From Epinephelus fuscoguttatus (Eukaryota; Chordata; Actinopteri; Perciformes; Serranidae), in NCBI RefSeq assembly GCF_011397635.1, contig NC_064763.1, forward strand, positions 25,743,437-25,807,436: 64,000 nucleotides of DNA, in the 5' to 3' direction. The position numbers were made by a program, and so were the translations under genes. Positions 10,090-23,317 of the stretch are shown here, piece after piece; within the stretch, counting starts at the first letter, position 1; the number at the start of each line of letters is the position of its first letter. Under the pieces are notes generated by a model. That model made no database searches and was not told the DNA's origin. It saw only the letters and a program-made list of their open reading frames with translations.

Positions 10090-12539
10090 ATGACTTTACT
10101 GGTGGTGGTGCTGGGAGCTGTGCTCTGCTCCTTCACGGTTTCTGCTGAAATCGTACCCCAGGCAGACTTCAATTTACAGGGGGTAAGACACATCACTGGG
10201 TGAACTATCAGGATTTTTTTTAATCTTAGTAAGAATTGATTTATTGTTATTGAATATTGCTTTATAGCACCTGTTTGCATTTTGTTTTATTCCTCCTCAC
10301 GTCTGGCAGAAAAAGGATCACATGTCAACTTTTAAAAAGTTATAAGGAAGTTATTTGATGGCATGAATAAAACTAGTTTAAATTAGTAATACAAGTAGTA
10401 TTTGACCTTGACTAATTTTGTAAACTGGTATATATTTCCTGGGTATTTTATAAAATGCATTTAAACAGCTGTTTACTTGATTTTCTTTGTGCATTTGCCA
10501 CATTTTGCAATAAGTAAAGTAACATTTACATCAAATTCTTGTTCGATAACTGACAATCGTGTGTAAAAAAAATCTGAAGTTGTTAAATTGCTAAATTGCT
10601 AAGTTGCTAAATTCCCTTACTTTAGACAACTTGAACAGAAATGAAAATGATTTGATCCCTGAACAGATGCAGATATCTGCTAACAATTTCTCACATATTT
10701 AGAGCTCAACCCAAAAATGAAAGGTGCAAATTTGTTAACTGTGCAAAGAGTTCATTTCACAAAATTCACCTCCCCAGGAAGATTGGGACAGTGGGTAGGG
10801 TCGGCAGGGACACTTTGTTCTGGGCTTAAAAGATCAAATCTAAACTGAGAAAAACTGCAGTCTAAATTTGAACACCTTGTGTTACAATGCTACTTGTTCA
10901 CACATTTATTTAATAAAAAGAAATATATTTTATATTTTCAGAAATTACTGAGATATGGAATTTCAAGTCTTCATTTCAGTGGCACCTATCAGCTAAAGGC
11001 TACATGTAGCTTTATGTAAGCTATTAAGTTTGTTTCATTTTGCCAAAAAAGAAGAAAAAAAGTCAGTAAAAACAACTTGAGAGTTAAATAGAAGTTAAAT
11101 AGCTGAACTCTGCATGCTCAAAATATGCCCAGGGGTTGAAATGAAATATGAAATATGAAAAATCATGCTGTAAACATTCACTTAGTGGCTTCTCAGTGGG
11201 TCTTGTTAAATTAGGAAAAGCCTTTGCCTTGTCTTTGTCGATTTATAACAATGTAGGAACCATAAACTACTGTCCAAACCACCCCAGGAAGAGCAGACAC
11301 ACTTTGGACTCCTGTTGCTACCAACAAATATTCAGACAGCTAACACTTGCACCAAATGATTGGCAAGAAAATCAGTTTTCAAACTACATGTTTTTTTTTG
11401 CATGTGGCTATGAAGAGTATGGCAGAAGAAAAATAACAATAGAGCCAAAAATTTGCTTACACACAGTAGGTTTTAAAACTGTGAATAAAATGTGAGGAAC
11501 AGTCAGAAGGTGTCCACATTGTGGTTAAAAGTGAAAAGGGTGTGCCTGAGTATGAGCATAGTAAATGGCATAGGCATAGCTGCTTTTTAACTTGCTATAA
11601 AGGCACTGTCCTGACTGCCCCCCTGTCCCTACTGACCCCAGTCTCCCCTATATGGCGTTTATGTTTTCCTTGTGTGTTCACAGATGGCAGGGAAGTGGTA
11701 CCTGGTTGGGTTTGCCACTAATGCCCAGTGGTTTGTCAGCCGCAGAGCCAGCATGAAGGTGGGCACGGCCATGATGACCCCAACTGCTGATGGGGACCTG
11801 GACATGTCCTACGCCAGTCTCAAGTGAGTGTGAGAGGACGGAGAGAAAGACAGAAAGGAGGTTTATAAAAAAAAAAAGATCACTGGTGACATGTGTTTAT
11901 CTTGTTTTCTTTGCAGCTCTGACGGCACTTGTTGGAGACTTAACAACCTGGCCAAGAGGACTGACACGCCTGGGAGGTTCACTTACACAAGTGAGCGTGA
12001 GTGCACCCACACACACATTTAAATACTGAACACATAGAGACGACATAAACAATTAAACCATCCTCAGCATTTCTGCTTTCACATGATCCCTTCTGTCTTC
12101 CTCCCTCGGACAGGCTGGGGGAATGTGAATGACATGAGCATGGTGGATGTGAAGTATGATGAGTACGCGCTGACTCACACCATTAAGACCAAGGACAGTG
12201 CTCCCACCGTTGTCAACAAACTATATGGTAAAGTCACTATTAGCCGTGATGCTACACCCTGTGCTATGAATCTAATCTTCAATACTGTCATGCATGCTGC
12301 AGCAGATTAATATCATGTGGTCCGACAGGCCGTGGAGTCAGCCTCAGCCCTGATGTGCTGGAGAAGTTCAGGCAGTTCTCCCTGGAAACTGGTGTCCTGC
12401 CTGAAAACATTGCTTTCCTTCCTGCAAATGGTGCGTTGCATATCAGTGTAGAGACTATGTAAAATTAAGCATGATGTTAAGCATTATTCACCTTACTGTA
12501 TTCTTTTCTCTTTCTTCAGCGGAGTGCCCAGCTGCCTAG
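10090..12539 (+). CDS. ptgdsb: Secreted lipocalin, prostaglandin-D-synthase-like
   Basis: Six exons: 10090-10182, 11684-11823, 11917-11990, 12114-12227, 12329-12430, 12520-12539; phases join perfectly into 180 aa. Residues 1-19 form a signal peptide. The lipocalin GxW motif is at residues 34-36 (AGKWYLVG), and the conserved disulfide cysteines are at 83 and 177. The six-exon structure and sequence match lipocalin-type prostaglandin D synthase (NxxW...TADGDL, DYDEYAL-like KYDEYAL, LEKFRQF, FLPANAEC). The residue aligned with the catalytic Cys65 of mammals is Gly58, so this protein probably carries small lipophilic molecules rather than making PGD2. TATA box upstream and AATAAA at 12661. The symbol is a best guess among tandem fish ptgds-like genes. 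Confidence 0.88.
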
Positions 12540-12660
12540 TTCTCTGCCTGGGTCATTCTATGTCAACAAAGCTGTCTGAAGACTTTAATGAATATTCTAC
12601 ATCTCTCAAGGTCACCACCATGAACTCAGTTCAGTTTATTTACTCTGCTCTTTCAGATGT

Positions 12661-12666
12661 AATAAA
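12661..12666 (+). terminator. Lipocalin polyadenylation signal
   Basis: AATAAA 122 bases after the lipocalin stop codon. Confidence 0.7.
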
Positions 12667-13566
12667 AATAGCTCCTCATGCCACTGAACATGATTTAAAG
12701 TCTGGTTTCAACACACAATACTTTGCTTCTATCTACCCTGAGTTGTAACTGAGCTTACACAGTCTTTGAAGATCTCTTCAGACATGTTTTGAGACATATA
12801 AAATGCTCTGCTTTGAAAAATAATGTGTGATGTGGTTTTTCTACCAAAAAAAGTTCAAGTGTTGCTTCTACTGAAAAATCCATAATCTATAAATATGCAA
12901 TTATTGTTCATTTAAAAGGTTTAACACAAGATGTCTTCTACCTTACTGAAGTTACAGAGCCCTAAAAGCCTGATATGAGTCAGCATTTTAGCACTTCCAA
13001 TTCCCTCATCTTGAAGTCAGCGGGGGTTTTTTGGATGAGATTTTGGTTAGAAGCCTGAAATTAAGTTCATGGTTTGTTCTATGACATAAACATCATGTCT
13101 TAAAAAAGGCAGTTGCTAACAAGTGGCTAAATGAGACTAAAGAGGTTGTCGAGAACGTTAAACATGCTCATGACTAACACCGTCTTCACAACCTCATTGT
13201 GGTGGTCACGTTGAAATCATGGGACCCGTGGCTTAGTTTGTTTTCATATGGCGATTGCATTTATGCTTCAAAAATCATGTAAGAGGTGTTTGTGAAGATT
13301 GTCTTTCTGAAATAATTATGGTATCATACACATTAGTTGCCAGAGCTTTTTTTTTGAGGGAACCAGGGTGACACTTAGTTCCATGTTGGCCTTCAAATAA
13401 TTATAATTATAATAATAAGTCATCCCTGCAGCACTCTATTGGATCATGACTGACTCCAAAATAGTTGCGACACCACAAAATTATGCCTGTATGTACTAAT
13501 CTGAAGAGGTTCCCTGAGTTTGATACCTCTAGTAGAGCTATGGAGTTATTCAATAAGCAGATCCCT

Positions 13567-14149
13567 CTGCGTGTTCCAATACCCATACTGCCATACTACA
13601 TAGTATGCCAGGAAAAGATTTAGTATGTCCCAATACACAGTATGTTAAATACAGTACACCAAAAATATCAGGAAGTTCTTCTACATCTGGTCCAATTTTG
13701 CAGATTGCAAGCCAACATGCTTTTCTGGCTGTTTTGACCCACAGTCCTCTGCGCACATCAACACATCAACTATCAGAAGTTGCAATGATGGATGACAGCG
13801 CATTCAGGTGACTGATGACCAGTCGATTAGTAATAATAGGAATATCAATTGTTAAACTGAATAAATAATCATAGATATAACCAACAAGACAAGGGCGTAA
13901 GTATTAAATAACAATGGCAGAGAAATGTCCTGTTGACCTAGGTCTCCATCAAGCTCAGTTAAACAGAATTTTGATTTATCTCCATGGTAAGGGATATATG
14001 AGAGGGTCAAAGTTCAGGGTGCAATGTTATGCGGGAAGTAATAAGTCCCGATTGTGTGCATACTGGATGCAAGAGTACATACCTTTTAAGGGCAGCCGCA
14101 GTATCTACTAAAAGTAAAAAGAAAAAGTATGCATTTCAGAACACATCCC
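13567..14149. mobile_element. MITE between lipocalin and zfx
   Basis: Left end 'gtgttccaatacccatact' and right end whose reverse complement reads 'gtgttctgaaatgcatact' form imperfect inverted repeats. The body ('cagattgcaagccaacatgc', 'gatggatgacagcgcattca') matches a common teleost non-autonomous repeat. The short open frames inside it belong to the repeat. Confidence 0.65.
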
Positions 14150-14267
14150 CTGTTTTGTTTGTCTCATGCTGCCGGTGGTTTCACAGTCCTACTAATCCAT
14201 AGATGCCGATGATGCGCAAACAAGCGCAGGGAAGAAGACTGCAAGCTAGGAAACATTCCTGGAAACA

Positions 14268-14275
<8 letters not shown>

Positions 14276-14303
<28 letters not shown>
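14276..14303. repeat. Poly-A tract (about 28 bases)
   Basis: Uninterrupted A run after 'aaacttaaa'. Could be the tail of an old retroposed copy on the plus strand, but no recognisable body precedes it other than the end of the MITE. Confidence 0.8.
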
Positions 14304-14306
<3 letters not shown>

Positions 14307-14563
14307 GCTTTGCTAATGTTAATGAGGAAGAAAATAGACTGAACACATCTGTCAGACTTTAAGGACACACGCGTGTTTTGATGACCCTTATAAATGATCA
14401 CGGAGACACCTTCCCCCTTAGACAGATGACTCCCTCTAGTGTCAAACTCTGTACATATATCAAACATCCAAGCAACACAACAAAAAGCAAAACTAATTTT
14501 TGAGTGGAAGGGCACTTTAACAATGTTGGCAAATACAAGACAAAACGGCTAAAATACTTTGCT

Positions 14564-16190
14564 TTTATTACCTTTTTTAACAAATACGTTGAAGTACATC
14601 CATAACAACACAGTTCAGATTTCCTTTTTATCAAGTGTTTACATCTACACGCTTTGTACAGATTTGTATACAAAACAATAATTTACGTCCCATAGAAGTC
14701 TAGTTACACGTAACTATACAACAACTTGTAAATGAAATAAATATAAAAACAGAAATAATCACAGGTGATAACAAAAATGTAAAAAGCCATAGTACAAGTA
14801 CACCACCAGCACCTGTCTTCTGAAGTTGCATCTAAAAAGATATACATTTTCCCTTTCTACTGGCAAAAGTACATCTGTGAGGGCGAAAAACAAAGAGTTC
14901 AGTCCATAGTTTCATAACAGCAGCACCAGTTACACTGTATGATTCCTAGTCGGGCCAGACGGTTATACTGGGACACTGATGTGAAGTTGTTTTTTTTTTA
15001 ACCCAGCCTAATATCGGTATCATACTGACACTTGTAGGTTATGCTTTTCTGTGATTTTAACAGATGTCAATTCATGTGAAAAACTTGTTTGTTCATAGAA
15101 AAAGAAACCATCTACTCAAACAACTCGTCATCACTTTCCTCATGACAAAAATCAGCTTTTCTGAATCCATGGGGCTTCACTCTCCAGGTAGCTTTAATGG
15201 ATTTAAAACTCCGCCAGTCAGTTCATCTCTACTGCTTTGGGCACTTCTAACATCATACAGTACACTTACTGACTTGAAACTGAAATATCATATCAGGTAT
15301 ATGATAATCAAGAGATGGGGTAAATGATCGCATCGTGATATAGGTGCAGATGTGAACTTGTATTCACTACCATGATACATCCACTATTTCACTGTGTATT
15401 TTGGGTTAGTTTAATGATCGTAGACCTCTGTGTACAAAGCTAAGAATGATTGTTTCTTTTCTCTGAGTGCTGTACACAGCCAGCCTTGTGTTTTTAACAA
15501 CACAACGAAAAGCACTATGTTACAGAGTGGTGGGGTCGGAGCACCAGGAAGCACAACAGATGCTTTGTTTGTCATTCGCTCTCCCTCATTCTTACACACA
15601 CACTCTTGCTCTTTCTCTCACACTCGCACACACACATACGTACATGCAATACATACCACATATGACTTGATTACTGCATTCGTCACGATCTGTACCAAGA
15701 TGGCAAGTGCTACTGGGAACAGGTTGCTAATCCATACTGCTGTGTTTAGTACATTTCAACAAAATGACGCAAACGTTTTGCAAATTACACTTCAGTTTTG
15801 AGACAAAATAATTAGGACCATTGTGATTGACAACTGATTGTTGCCTGCAAAATTAAAAATGTATATCTACAAAGAGACATCTGCACAATCTGCCATGCAC
15901 ACTGTCACCAGCAAAGGGACATGCAGTTAAAAGTGCAAGTCTACGGAGGGGTTCTGTTGCTAACTCGGACAGAGCGTTAATGTTATGTACATTGTGTATA
16001 CATTTCTGAACAAACATTAGGCTGAGGATTCAAAAAAGAGCAAAACAACTGAACGGACTAAGTGCAGCGCGACCACACACACCACATTATTTCAATGTGA
16101 GTGGTGTCGTGCCGAGGGTGCAGAGATTGGGGTGTGATGGTTGCTTCGACACTGTTCTTTGATGTGGCACAGTATTTGGCTCGGTCAGAG
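14564..16190 (-). other. Probable zfx 3' untranslated region
   Basis: Downstream of the zfx stop on the minus strand I see no new gene. The first plausible far polyadenylation signal is AATAAA (complement of 14564-14569), giving a 3' UTR of about 1.6 kb. It includes a CA/GT-rich patch at 15590-15650. The extent is inferred, not proven. Confidence 0.45.
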
Positions 16191-19100
16191 TCACTCTGCC
16201 TGCACCACGTCCTTGTGGTGACGCATGATATGCTGGTTCTTCTCCGAGGGTCGTCGGAAGCCTTTCGAACAGATCTCGCAGCGGTGCGGATAGTCTTTCG
16301 TGTGAATGGAAATCACATGTCGCTTGAAACCCGAGGCGTCCCCGGTGCTGTAGTCACAGTACTGGCACTGGTAAATTCTCCTTTCTTTTTGTCCTTTGCC
16401 AATAACTACAGTCACACTGCTGGCTAAGCTGGCTGCACTGACTCTGCCAGGTGGGCCTGAGGTGCTGGACCCACTAGGTGCAGACTTTTTAGGTGTCACA
16501 ACAGGGGTGTGCGTCTCTGTCCTCTTAGACTCACTCTTTTCAGGCGAGGCCTGTTGCTCCTTCGTGTGGACAGACAAGATATGGCGACTGAGAACAAAAG
16601 GGTCTGCAATTTTGAAGTTGCAGTGCCGGCACTGGTGGAGTTTCTTGGTGCGGTGGGATACTGAGTGCTTCTTCAGTTCAGACGGCCGGTGGAAGCCTTT
16701 ACCACAGATGGCACATTTGTGTGGATAGTCCTTGGTGTGAACAGATATGATATGGCGTTTCAGGTCACTGGAGTTGGAACTTTTGTGATCACAGTGGGCA
16801 CAATGGTGGGTCTTATTCTCCTCGTGTGTTAGTCCGTGCTGCATTAACTCCTCCTCCTCTGCAAAGGTCTGGAAACAGCGCTCACATTTGTACGGCATCT
16901 CTTTGCTATGCTTAGTCTTGATGTGTGTCTTGAGATTAGAGGAATCAGCCGACTTGTAGTCGCAGTACAGGCAGGAGTAAGGCTTCTCGCCCGTGTGCGT
17001 GCGCATGTGTTTCTTCAATTCCGAAGGGTGTCGAAAGCCTTTTCCACATTCCACACAGATGTGGGGGAAGCTTTTACTGTGAACTGCCAACAAGTGCCGA
17101 TTGAGCAGTCCTTGCTCAGCAGTTTCATAGTCACAGAACTTGCATTTATGCATCTTGGTGGGCGTCGGAGGCGGCTGGCTCTTGGGCTCTCTATGGTGGT
17201 GCTGCAGTCTGTGAGAGAACAGCGCCGCCTGCTGGTGGAACTCCTTGCCACACATTTCACACTCAAAAGGGGCCTTGCTGCTCAGAGCGTGCACCTCCAT
17301 GTGGTTGTGGAGGCTGGCTTTCTTGTTGGTGGTGAAGTCACAGTCTGTACATTGGTACTTTTTCCTTGTCAGAACATCCTGGTGGTGATTCTTAGTGTGG
17401 CGTTTCAGGAAGCCTCGTGACTTGAACTTTTTACCACAAAGCATGCAGGGGTAAACTGTCAGAGGCTGACCATACGGACCGATGATGATGGCTGGAGAGA
17501 AAGATGACAAGAGGGAGACGGAAATGACAACATGACCATAACCTTGATCATCAAGCAAACCATTTTGGTGTTTAAGTCCTTTTAAAATAACAAAATAAAC
17601 ATTTGTTCTTAAAAAGGTAATAGGAATCATATATTATTCACCAATACAAAAAGCCCCTGATCAATTACATGTATCAACAAATAGAATAAGCAGCCACACA
17701 TTATCAGTGTTTACATAATCAGCCTTTGTGGTTATTTAAAGAGTGTACTGTGACATACAGGCAACACAGGTGGGACTGCAGATACTGAAGCCCCCCCTTT
17801 TATATATGTAAACATGTTCTGCTGTGATTAATATTTTGTTTGACATGATTTTCCCACACAACCCACATGAGAAGTAAAAAAAAAAAAAACTCTGAAAAGG
17901 GATCAAAAGCAAATCTATTCTTCCTCCCTCATTAAGAAATTTTGGATCTGGCATTGCATCCCGCCCCCATAGCTGCTTGTGGCAGATTTCACTTTCTGCT
18001 TTCTTCAGTGCTGGCACAACTCTAAAAAGAAGTGTGGAGAGGTCTGGCTATGTGAAACTAACACTAGGTTGACCAGTGAAAGAGCAGTAAGCATCAAGAT
18101 GGCTGACATTAGCATTAGGAGACCACAGAGAGATTTTGCCATTCGTGTTTGAGCCCCAGTCGGACCCAGACTCAGACGAGGAGTGTGTTGTGCATATCAG
18201 AGTGGTAAATGTGGCCAGCATCTTTTATTTGTGGATGTAGCTTGTAACTGGCAGTGGCTGACACGGTCATAATGGTTTTAAAACATACAATAATATTTGA
18301 TACGATGGGGTTTTTAGTAAATAACTGAAGGAAGCTCCACTGTCTGGTTTTCATCCAAAACCTGCACACTACAATGTTTGCTGTCAAAACTTTCACTATG
18401 CCAATGCAAACTCTGCTTTCAGTAATGACAGGTCGCTCTGCCCTCGAGGTTTCAGGTTTCACTGCCACTGTTGTGTTGAAGTCTGTCCCCCCCATTGATA
18501 TGTGTTTCTCATATTTGAGAGCAATTGGCTTTTGTATTAGTAACGCACCTAATCCAGGTTACATTTGAATGTCAGATTTTAGGGAAGTGGTGCACAGACA
18601 CAGCCCCTTTCAGTCGAGGAATGTGAAAACACCTCTCTAGTTACAACCTTTGCACGGATACAAGTCAGTATAGTCATTGTCGGACAGTTTAGGGGACATA
18701 AACAGAAGAAAGACACAGTATTTTTAACGGTTAAGACCATCTGGAATCAGGGAATACAAACTGAACACCAAAGCAGGGAAAAATCAATACCTAGAAGATT
18801 TAGCAGACTGCAGCAGCGCACCACATATAGAAGTCCTCAGTATTACAAGCAGAACAAATGGGTGTTTCTCAAGCAGTAAACAAAGCATATGGCTGGTATA
18901 TAGGTCAATCATAAACTAGTTGTTCACGTGGTCAAAAGATAAGGTATTTATTGAGAGAGGAACACAGAACAAACTGCTGATAAGCCTGTACAAAGGACAG
19001 AGGCTATAGCTGCAGTTAAAATGCAAATAATAAGGGGGGCTGGAGAGAATAGATTTTAAATCACCACGGACTCTGATCATTTGTGTTGTGCTTCTGTTAT

Positions 19101-22100
19101 TGATCAATTAAATAATATTAGCAAGTTGTCATAAAAAAAAGTGGCTGAAACATCCTAAACAAATTCTTTCTGCTACTGCTGAGCTGTCATGATCTATAGG
19201 GCTTCTTTATGGTGTGATAAGAGAAAGCACATTTAGATTGCTCTTACCTGTCTGTACCTGGCGTGGCTCCGACCGTCTCTTGCTCTTGTTGCGTTGTCTG
19301 TTGATTTCATCCACCCCGTCAGATTCATCAATGTGCAGCAGTGCGCTGGCTGCACCATTTCGGTTCTCGCAACTCTCGCTATCCTCTGCACCTGTGAGAC
19401 CGACACAATGCCTTTAACGCAGCAATTACCAAAACCCGCATCTGTAAAGTTTGAGCCAACACACTCAGAGACGTGGTTGATGCACAGGCTTCCAGTGTTG
19501 TTTTAAAAGCAATTTAATAGACAGGGGTGCTGACCATAAGCAGCTGCCCAGGCCACAGGCATGAAGTCCTTGCTTAGAGACACGCTGTCATACGAGCGGT
19601 CGTGAGTTACTGGCTCTTCGCCTCCTACCACCACCTCCATATATACCTCATCAGTCACCTTGGACCCACCTGTAGATGAGCCCAACATGTACAAAACCAA
19701 AAAACTACTGACGTTTACTTTCATGATAGTCATCCCCGCTCTGCAGATCTCAATGACTCACCATGGTTTCCTTGGTTGTGATGAGAATCCCCCACAGACA
19801 TGTAGACCATCTTCTCTCTGAGCGTCTGGCCCGAAGACTCTGTTAGCGCCACACTCTCCGTGTCTCCATCGCTGATGTCAACCGATTCTCCTGCAGAATT
19901 GAAACACCCTTTAAATCTTTCACTTTTTGCCAAATCTGCCACAAATTATTTGTCAACCTGTGGAAGACTGAGCCCTTAAACTTTCTACAGGAGAATGTAA
20001 TTTAATATTTGCTTCACAATCATACTGGCCTTCCATTTTTGGAACCTGAAATCACTGTTTTTTAGGATCATTTCAAGATCTGTATAACTGTTTTCAGGCC
20101 AAGAACAGAAAAAAACATTACATTTGGCCAATTATCTCCAAAAAGAGCAAGTTCTTCTAAACAATACAATTAACAGGAACGTTTTAGCAATATAGAGAAT
20201 TTTTTTTAAGCCAATTTGAAAGCTTTTACAGTAACACATCCTACATCGAATATAGTATGTTGTGGCAATCACTTGTACTCAGCTTATGATTATACCCTAT
20301 ATTATTTTCAACAGGTTCAAGATTAACCGCTACTCACCCATGTCGTCTTCCCCAGAATCAGCCTTGAAGATGTACACCTTTATCACTTCCTGCCCATCCT
20401 CATCCTTCTCCACTTCCTGGTCCTCCACAGCTCCCTCCACTGTCACCTCCGTTCCATCCTCGGACACCATTTTGCCAGCTTCATCCACTAGTGAGGGACA
20501 CACACACACCACATTTCATTTAAGATGTGCAAGAGTGGGGGTCAGTCAGCCATTAGCTGGTGACAGCGTAAAATCTGACATTGTGAATGCTTAATACCAT
20601 CACCATTTATGCGTAGTGAAACTGAAGCTTGGATATAGTTAGGAATGCAGGAATATTAATTTTTTCAACTGATACAGATAACTGATGATTGCCTGCTTCT
20701 CATGGTTGATAACCAATACGATAACTGATAATTTAATAGTTTTTATTTTAAAAAGAAGTGTATAACCTGTAGTTTATGTACACCTAAGGGTAAGATGTAG
20801 TGAGAAAATATGGATGATTTAATATTCCAGAGCTCTGACCTATCCTAACAATAGGCTGTGAAATAGAGGGAGATTTTCTGGGATATTGTCAAATGGCCTA
20901 CCCTCAATGCCCCTGCACCCATATCACCCTACACTTCAGATGAACATAATAAATACAAGGATGTGAAAGTAATATGACCTTTAGTCAATATTAAATTTAG
21001 AGTTAATTAATATTAGAGAGGGAGATTATGAAGCCCGGTGTTACTGTGTAATTCTCTGGTGTATCAGTAACTTGTAATAACGACACTGCAGAGTAGAGTC
21101 TCTACTAACAGGGACACACAGTGACAGCTGACTTAAATGAACGGATTGAATGCGCATCAGTAGGTCAACATTGCATCTGGTGTATGAAATGTTTATATAG
21201 TCACTGGCATTTTTATAAACACACCCAGGCGCTGTCTCACTGTCCGACGACAGACTAGCCTACAACTACCAAGAAGAATAGCAATGCGATTGATTCACCT
21301 CACACATTAACACTTAACTCAGACAATCAAACTACTGTGTCCCACACACACACAGCCAGAGAGAGACGTGCTCCACACTGGGTTACCAGGTAACGATACA
21401 AATAATCGCTAACTGTAGCTTCACATGACTAGCGGTTATTAATAAGTTTAAAAACAGAGTCGAGCCTCTTAAAAGGTTGTAGTTGGATGTAAGCCGCTGC
21501 TGCTAAGTAGCTCATGCTAACACTCAGGAGACGGTCCTTTAAGACTGTGTCTAACCGGTATCGGTCCCTTGGCACAATCCTATTGTCTACCTCTGGAACT
21601 GTGAAAGATGTCCACACCATGACATGTTTTGCTCTCTAGGCAGTGTGCTGCACTTGTTGTTGTTGTTCTTCTTTGTATTTATTTGCAGCTCACAAACCAA
21701 GTTTAAAAGGTACATGTACCGCTATGTCGGGTGTTTAAGTGCTGCCCTTGTTAAGTCAATAAAAGCAGTTTGGCTTCGTATCATCGGCGCTATCTATTGG
21801 CTATAATTTTAACTATCTGACTAATGCATAATTATAGAAATGTCCCATTATCAGCTGACAATTTATCCCCCGATATATATCGTGCATCCCTAGATATAGT
21901 TTCACCATTTCAGCATATCTATAAAATCTATAAAGCTTTGTAATTACAATTAACATTCTTTTTTTTTTTGCACAAGCTTGTCTGAATACTCAATAACTCC
22001 AAGTCTGAATGGTGTCTATGCCCCCAAAAGGAGGAAGAACATATTTAAATCCCATCCCAGCACAGCAGTGGTAAACTTACATGATATCATTAGATAATCT

Positions 22101-23317
22101 CCGCAGCCATCTTGGTCGTCCTCCTGCTGCTCTGGGTCCAGCCCATCTTCAGGGATGTCTCCCATGGCAACACCCTCCTCCTCGCCCTCAAGAGCCATCA
22201 CGCAAGTTTCTACTGCCACATCTTCATCTTCGTCACAGTGCACATACTCAGACACCACATCCTCCACAGCATCCTGGATGACTAGCTCATCGGGCGCAAA
22301 CCTGTGAACTGCCATGCCTTCTCCCTCGCCTTCTGACACCAACACAGTCTCTTGAAGCTCCACAACAAACTCCTGCCCACCGGCACCACCCTCATCTGGA
22401 AGAAGCAGAATTAACCAGTTAATCAGATTGTTATGTGTGGATGTTTTAAATGGTACATTAAATGTTGTTACTTATTTCCTACTGACACCATGAACCAACA
22501 TACTATTCCAAACAAACCTATAGCTAAAAGGGGCTTTATGTAATATTCAGAATATTAATGTAGTAGCAAACAAGCATATTGGTCCCATTTGTGTAACCCG
22601 CTGGCTAGCTAATTGCCGCCGGTCTGCATTGCACTCATACAGCATTTACTGCTGATGTTGGGATGGCGTTGTTGCAGAAGTGTAGCACCCACCCTCTGGT
22701 CCAAACTTGGTACATAAGGTAAGATTATTTTTCCTTAGACATTGCACTCTGTAGCAGAAAAGTGCAGTGGCAGTTGTGTTATTGCTCACTGGCACATGGT
22801 AAATAGACTGTGTTCTTTCAACAGTGGATTGTGTTGGTAGTGTGCTAACTAGCTATCTAGCATCATCATACAGATTACCACTGTCAACTGCTGTGAAGAG
22901 TTATTTCCTCTCACGCAGGTGCAGAACATGCGTGCTGATTGGCCCTGAGCTGTAGTCTTTGCAGTGCGTTCCTGTGCAACTTTTGGCCGAGACACTGCGA
23001 CATGAGGCGACAAAGCAGCCAGCTTTCGTTGACATTGCTTCTTTTAAGTCAACTTAGTGTGTCTGGGCCTTTAGAGTCGCTCTGAATATCGTACAGAGCT
23101 CCTTTAAGCCACTCAAATATTTTATGTCATTTGGCAGGTCAAAGAATCCTACTTCTTATAACGCTATCAGAACTCACACATACCCAAAAACACACAACAT
23201 GTAAATAAAAACACACATTAATATATGCATAGCTAATTACCCGATCCGTGTAGTATTATTTTAGGCTCCTCAGAATGTATTGCAAGCCTGGTGACATCCT
23301 CATCCATTGTCCTCGCA
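16191..23317 (-). CDS. zfx: Zinc finger transcription factor Zfx
   Basis: Seven coding exons on the minus strand: 23317-23241 (ATG at 23307), 22395-22081, 20487-20338, 19890-19762, 19669-19535, 19391-19248, 17491-16191. All introns are in matching phase; total 746 aa. Residues 1 to about 314 are the acidic activation region typical of ZFX/ZFY ([46 protein letters not shown]), followed by a basic KSKRRSE stretch and [17 protein letters not shown]. The last exon encodes twelve C2H2 fingers. Human ZFX has thirteen; the eleventh is missing here and replaced by a 62-residue Ser/Thr/Pro/Lys-rich linker (16374-16559). ZFX is a nuclear activator binding promoters just downstream of start sites. Synteny with sat1, prdx4 and pdha1 supports zfx over its paralogue znf711. 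Confidence 0.93.
20632..21899. mobile_element. Degenerate inverted-repeat element in zfx intron 2
   Basis: The right end (about 21865-21899) reads, on the minus strand, CTATATCTAGGGATGCACGA followed by TATAT; the left end begins GATATAGTTAGGAATGCAGG. These are diverged inverted repeats of a type common in teleosts ('gatgcacgatatat' termini, inner 'ctgataactgat' motifs). It occupies most of the 1.6-kb intron. Boundaries uncertain. Confidence 0.45.
22525..23107. mobile_element. MITE in zfx intron 1
   Basis: Left TIR TAAAAGGGGCTTTATGTAAT with following 'attcagaat'; right TIR on the reverse strand TTAAAGGAGCTCTGTACGAT with following 'attcagagc'. 583 bp, no coding. It fills most of the intron between the first two coding exons of zfx. 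Confidence 0.7.

Noticed and set aside
13914-14111. 65-codon frame possibly encoding a small protein
   Set aside because: Contained in the MITE at 13567-14149, whose copies elsewhere carry the same DNA words.
16396-17420. Plus-strand open frames across the zfx finger exon
   Set aside because: Antisense shadows of the repetitive zinc finger code.
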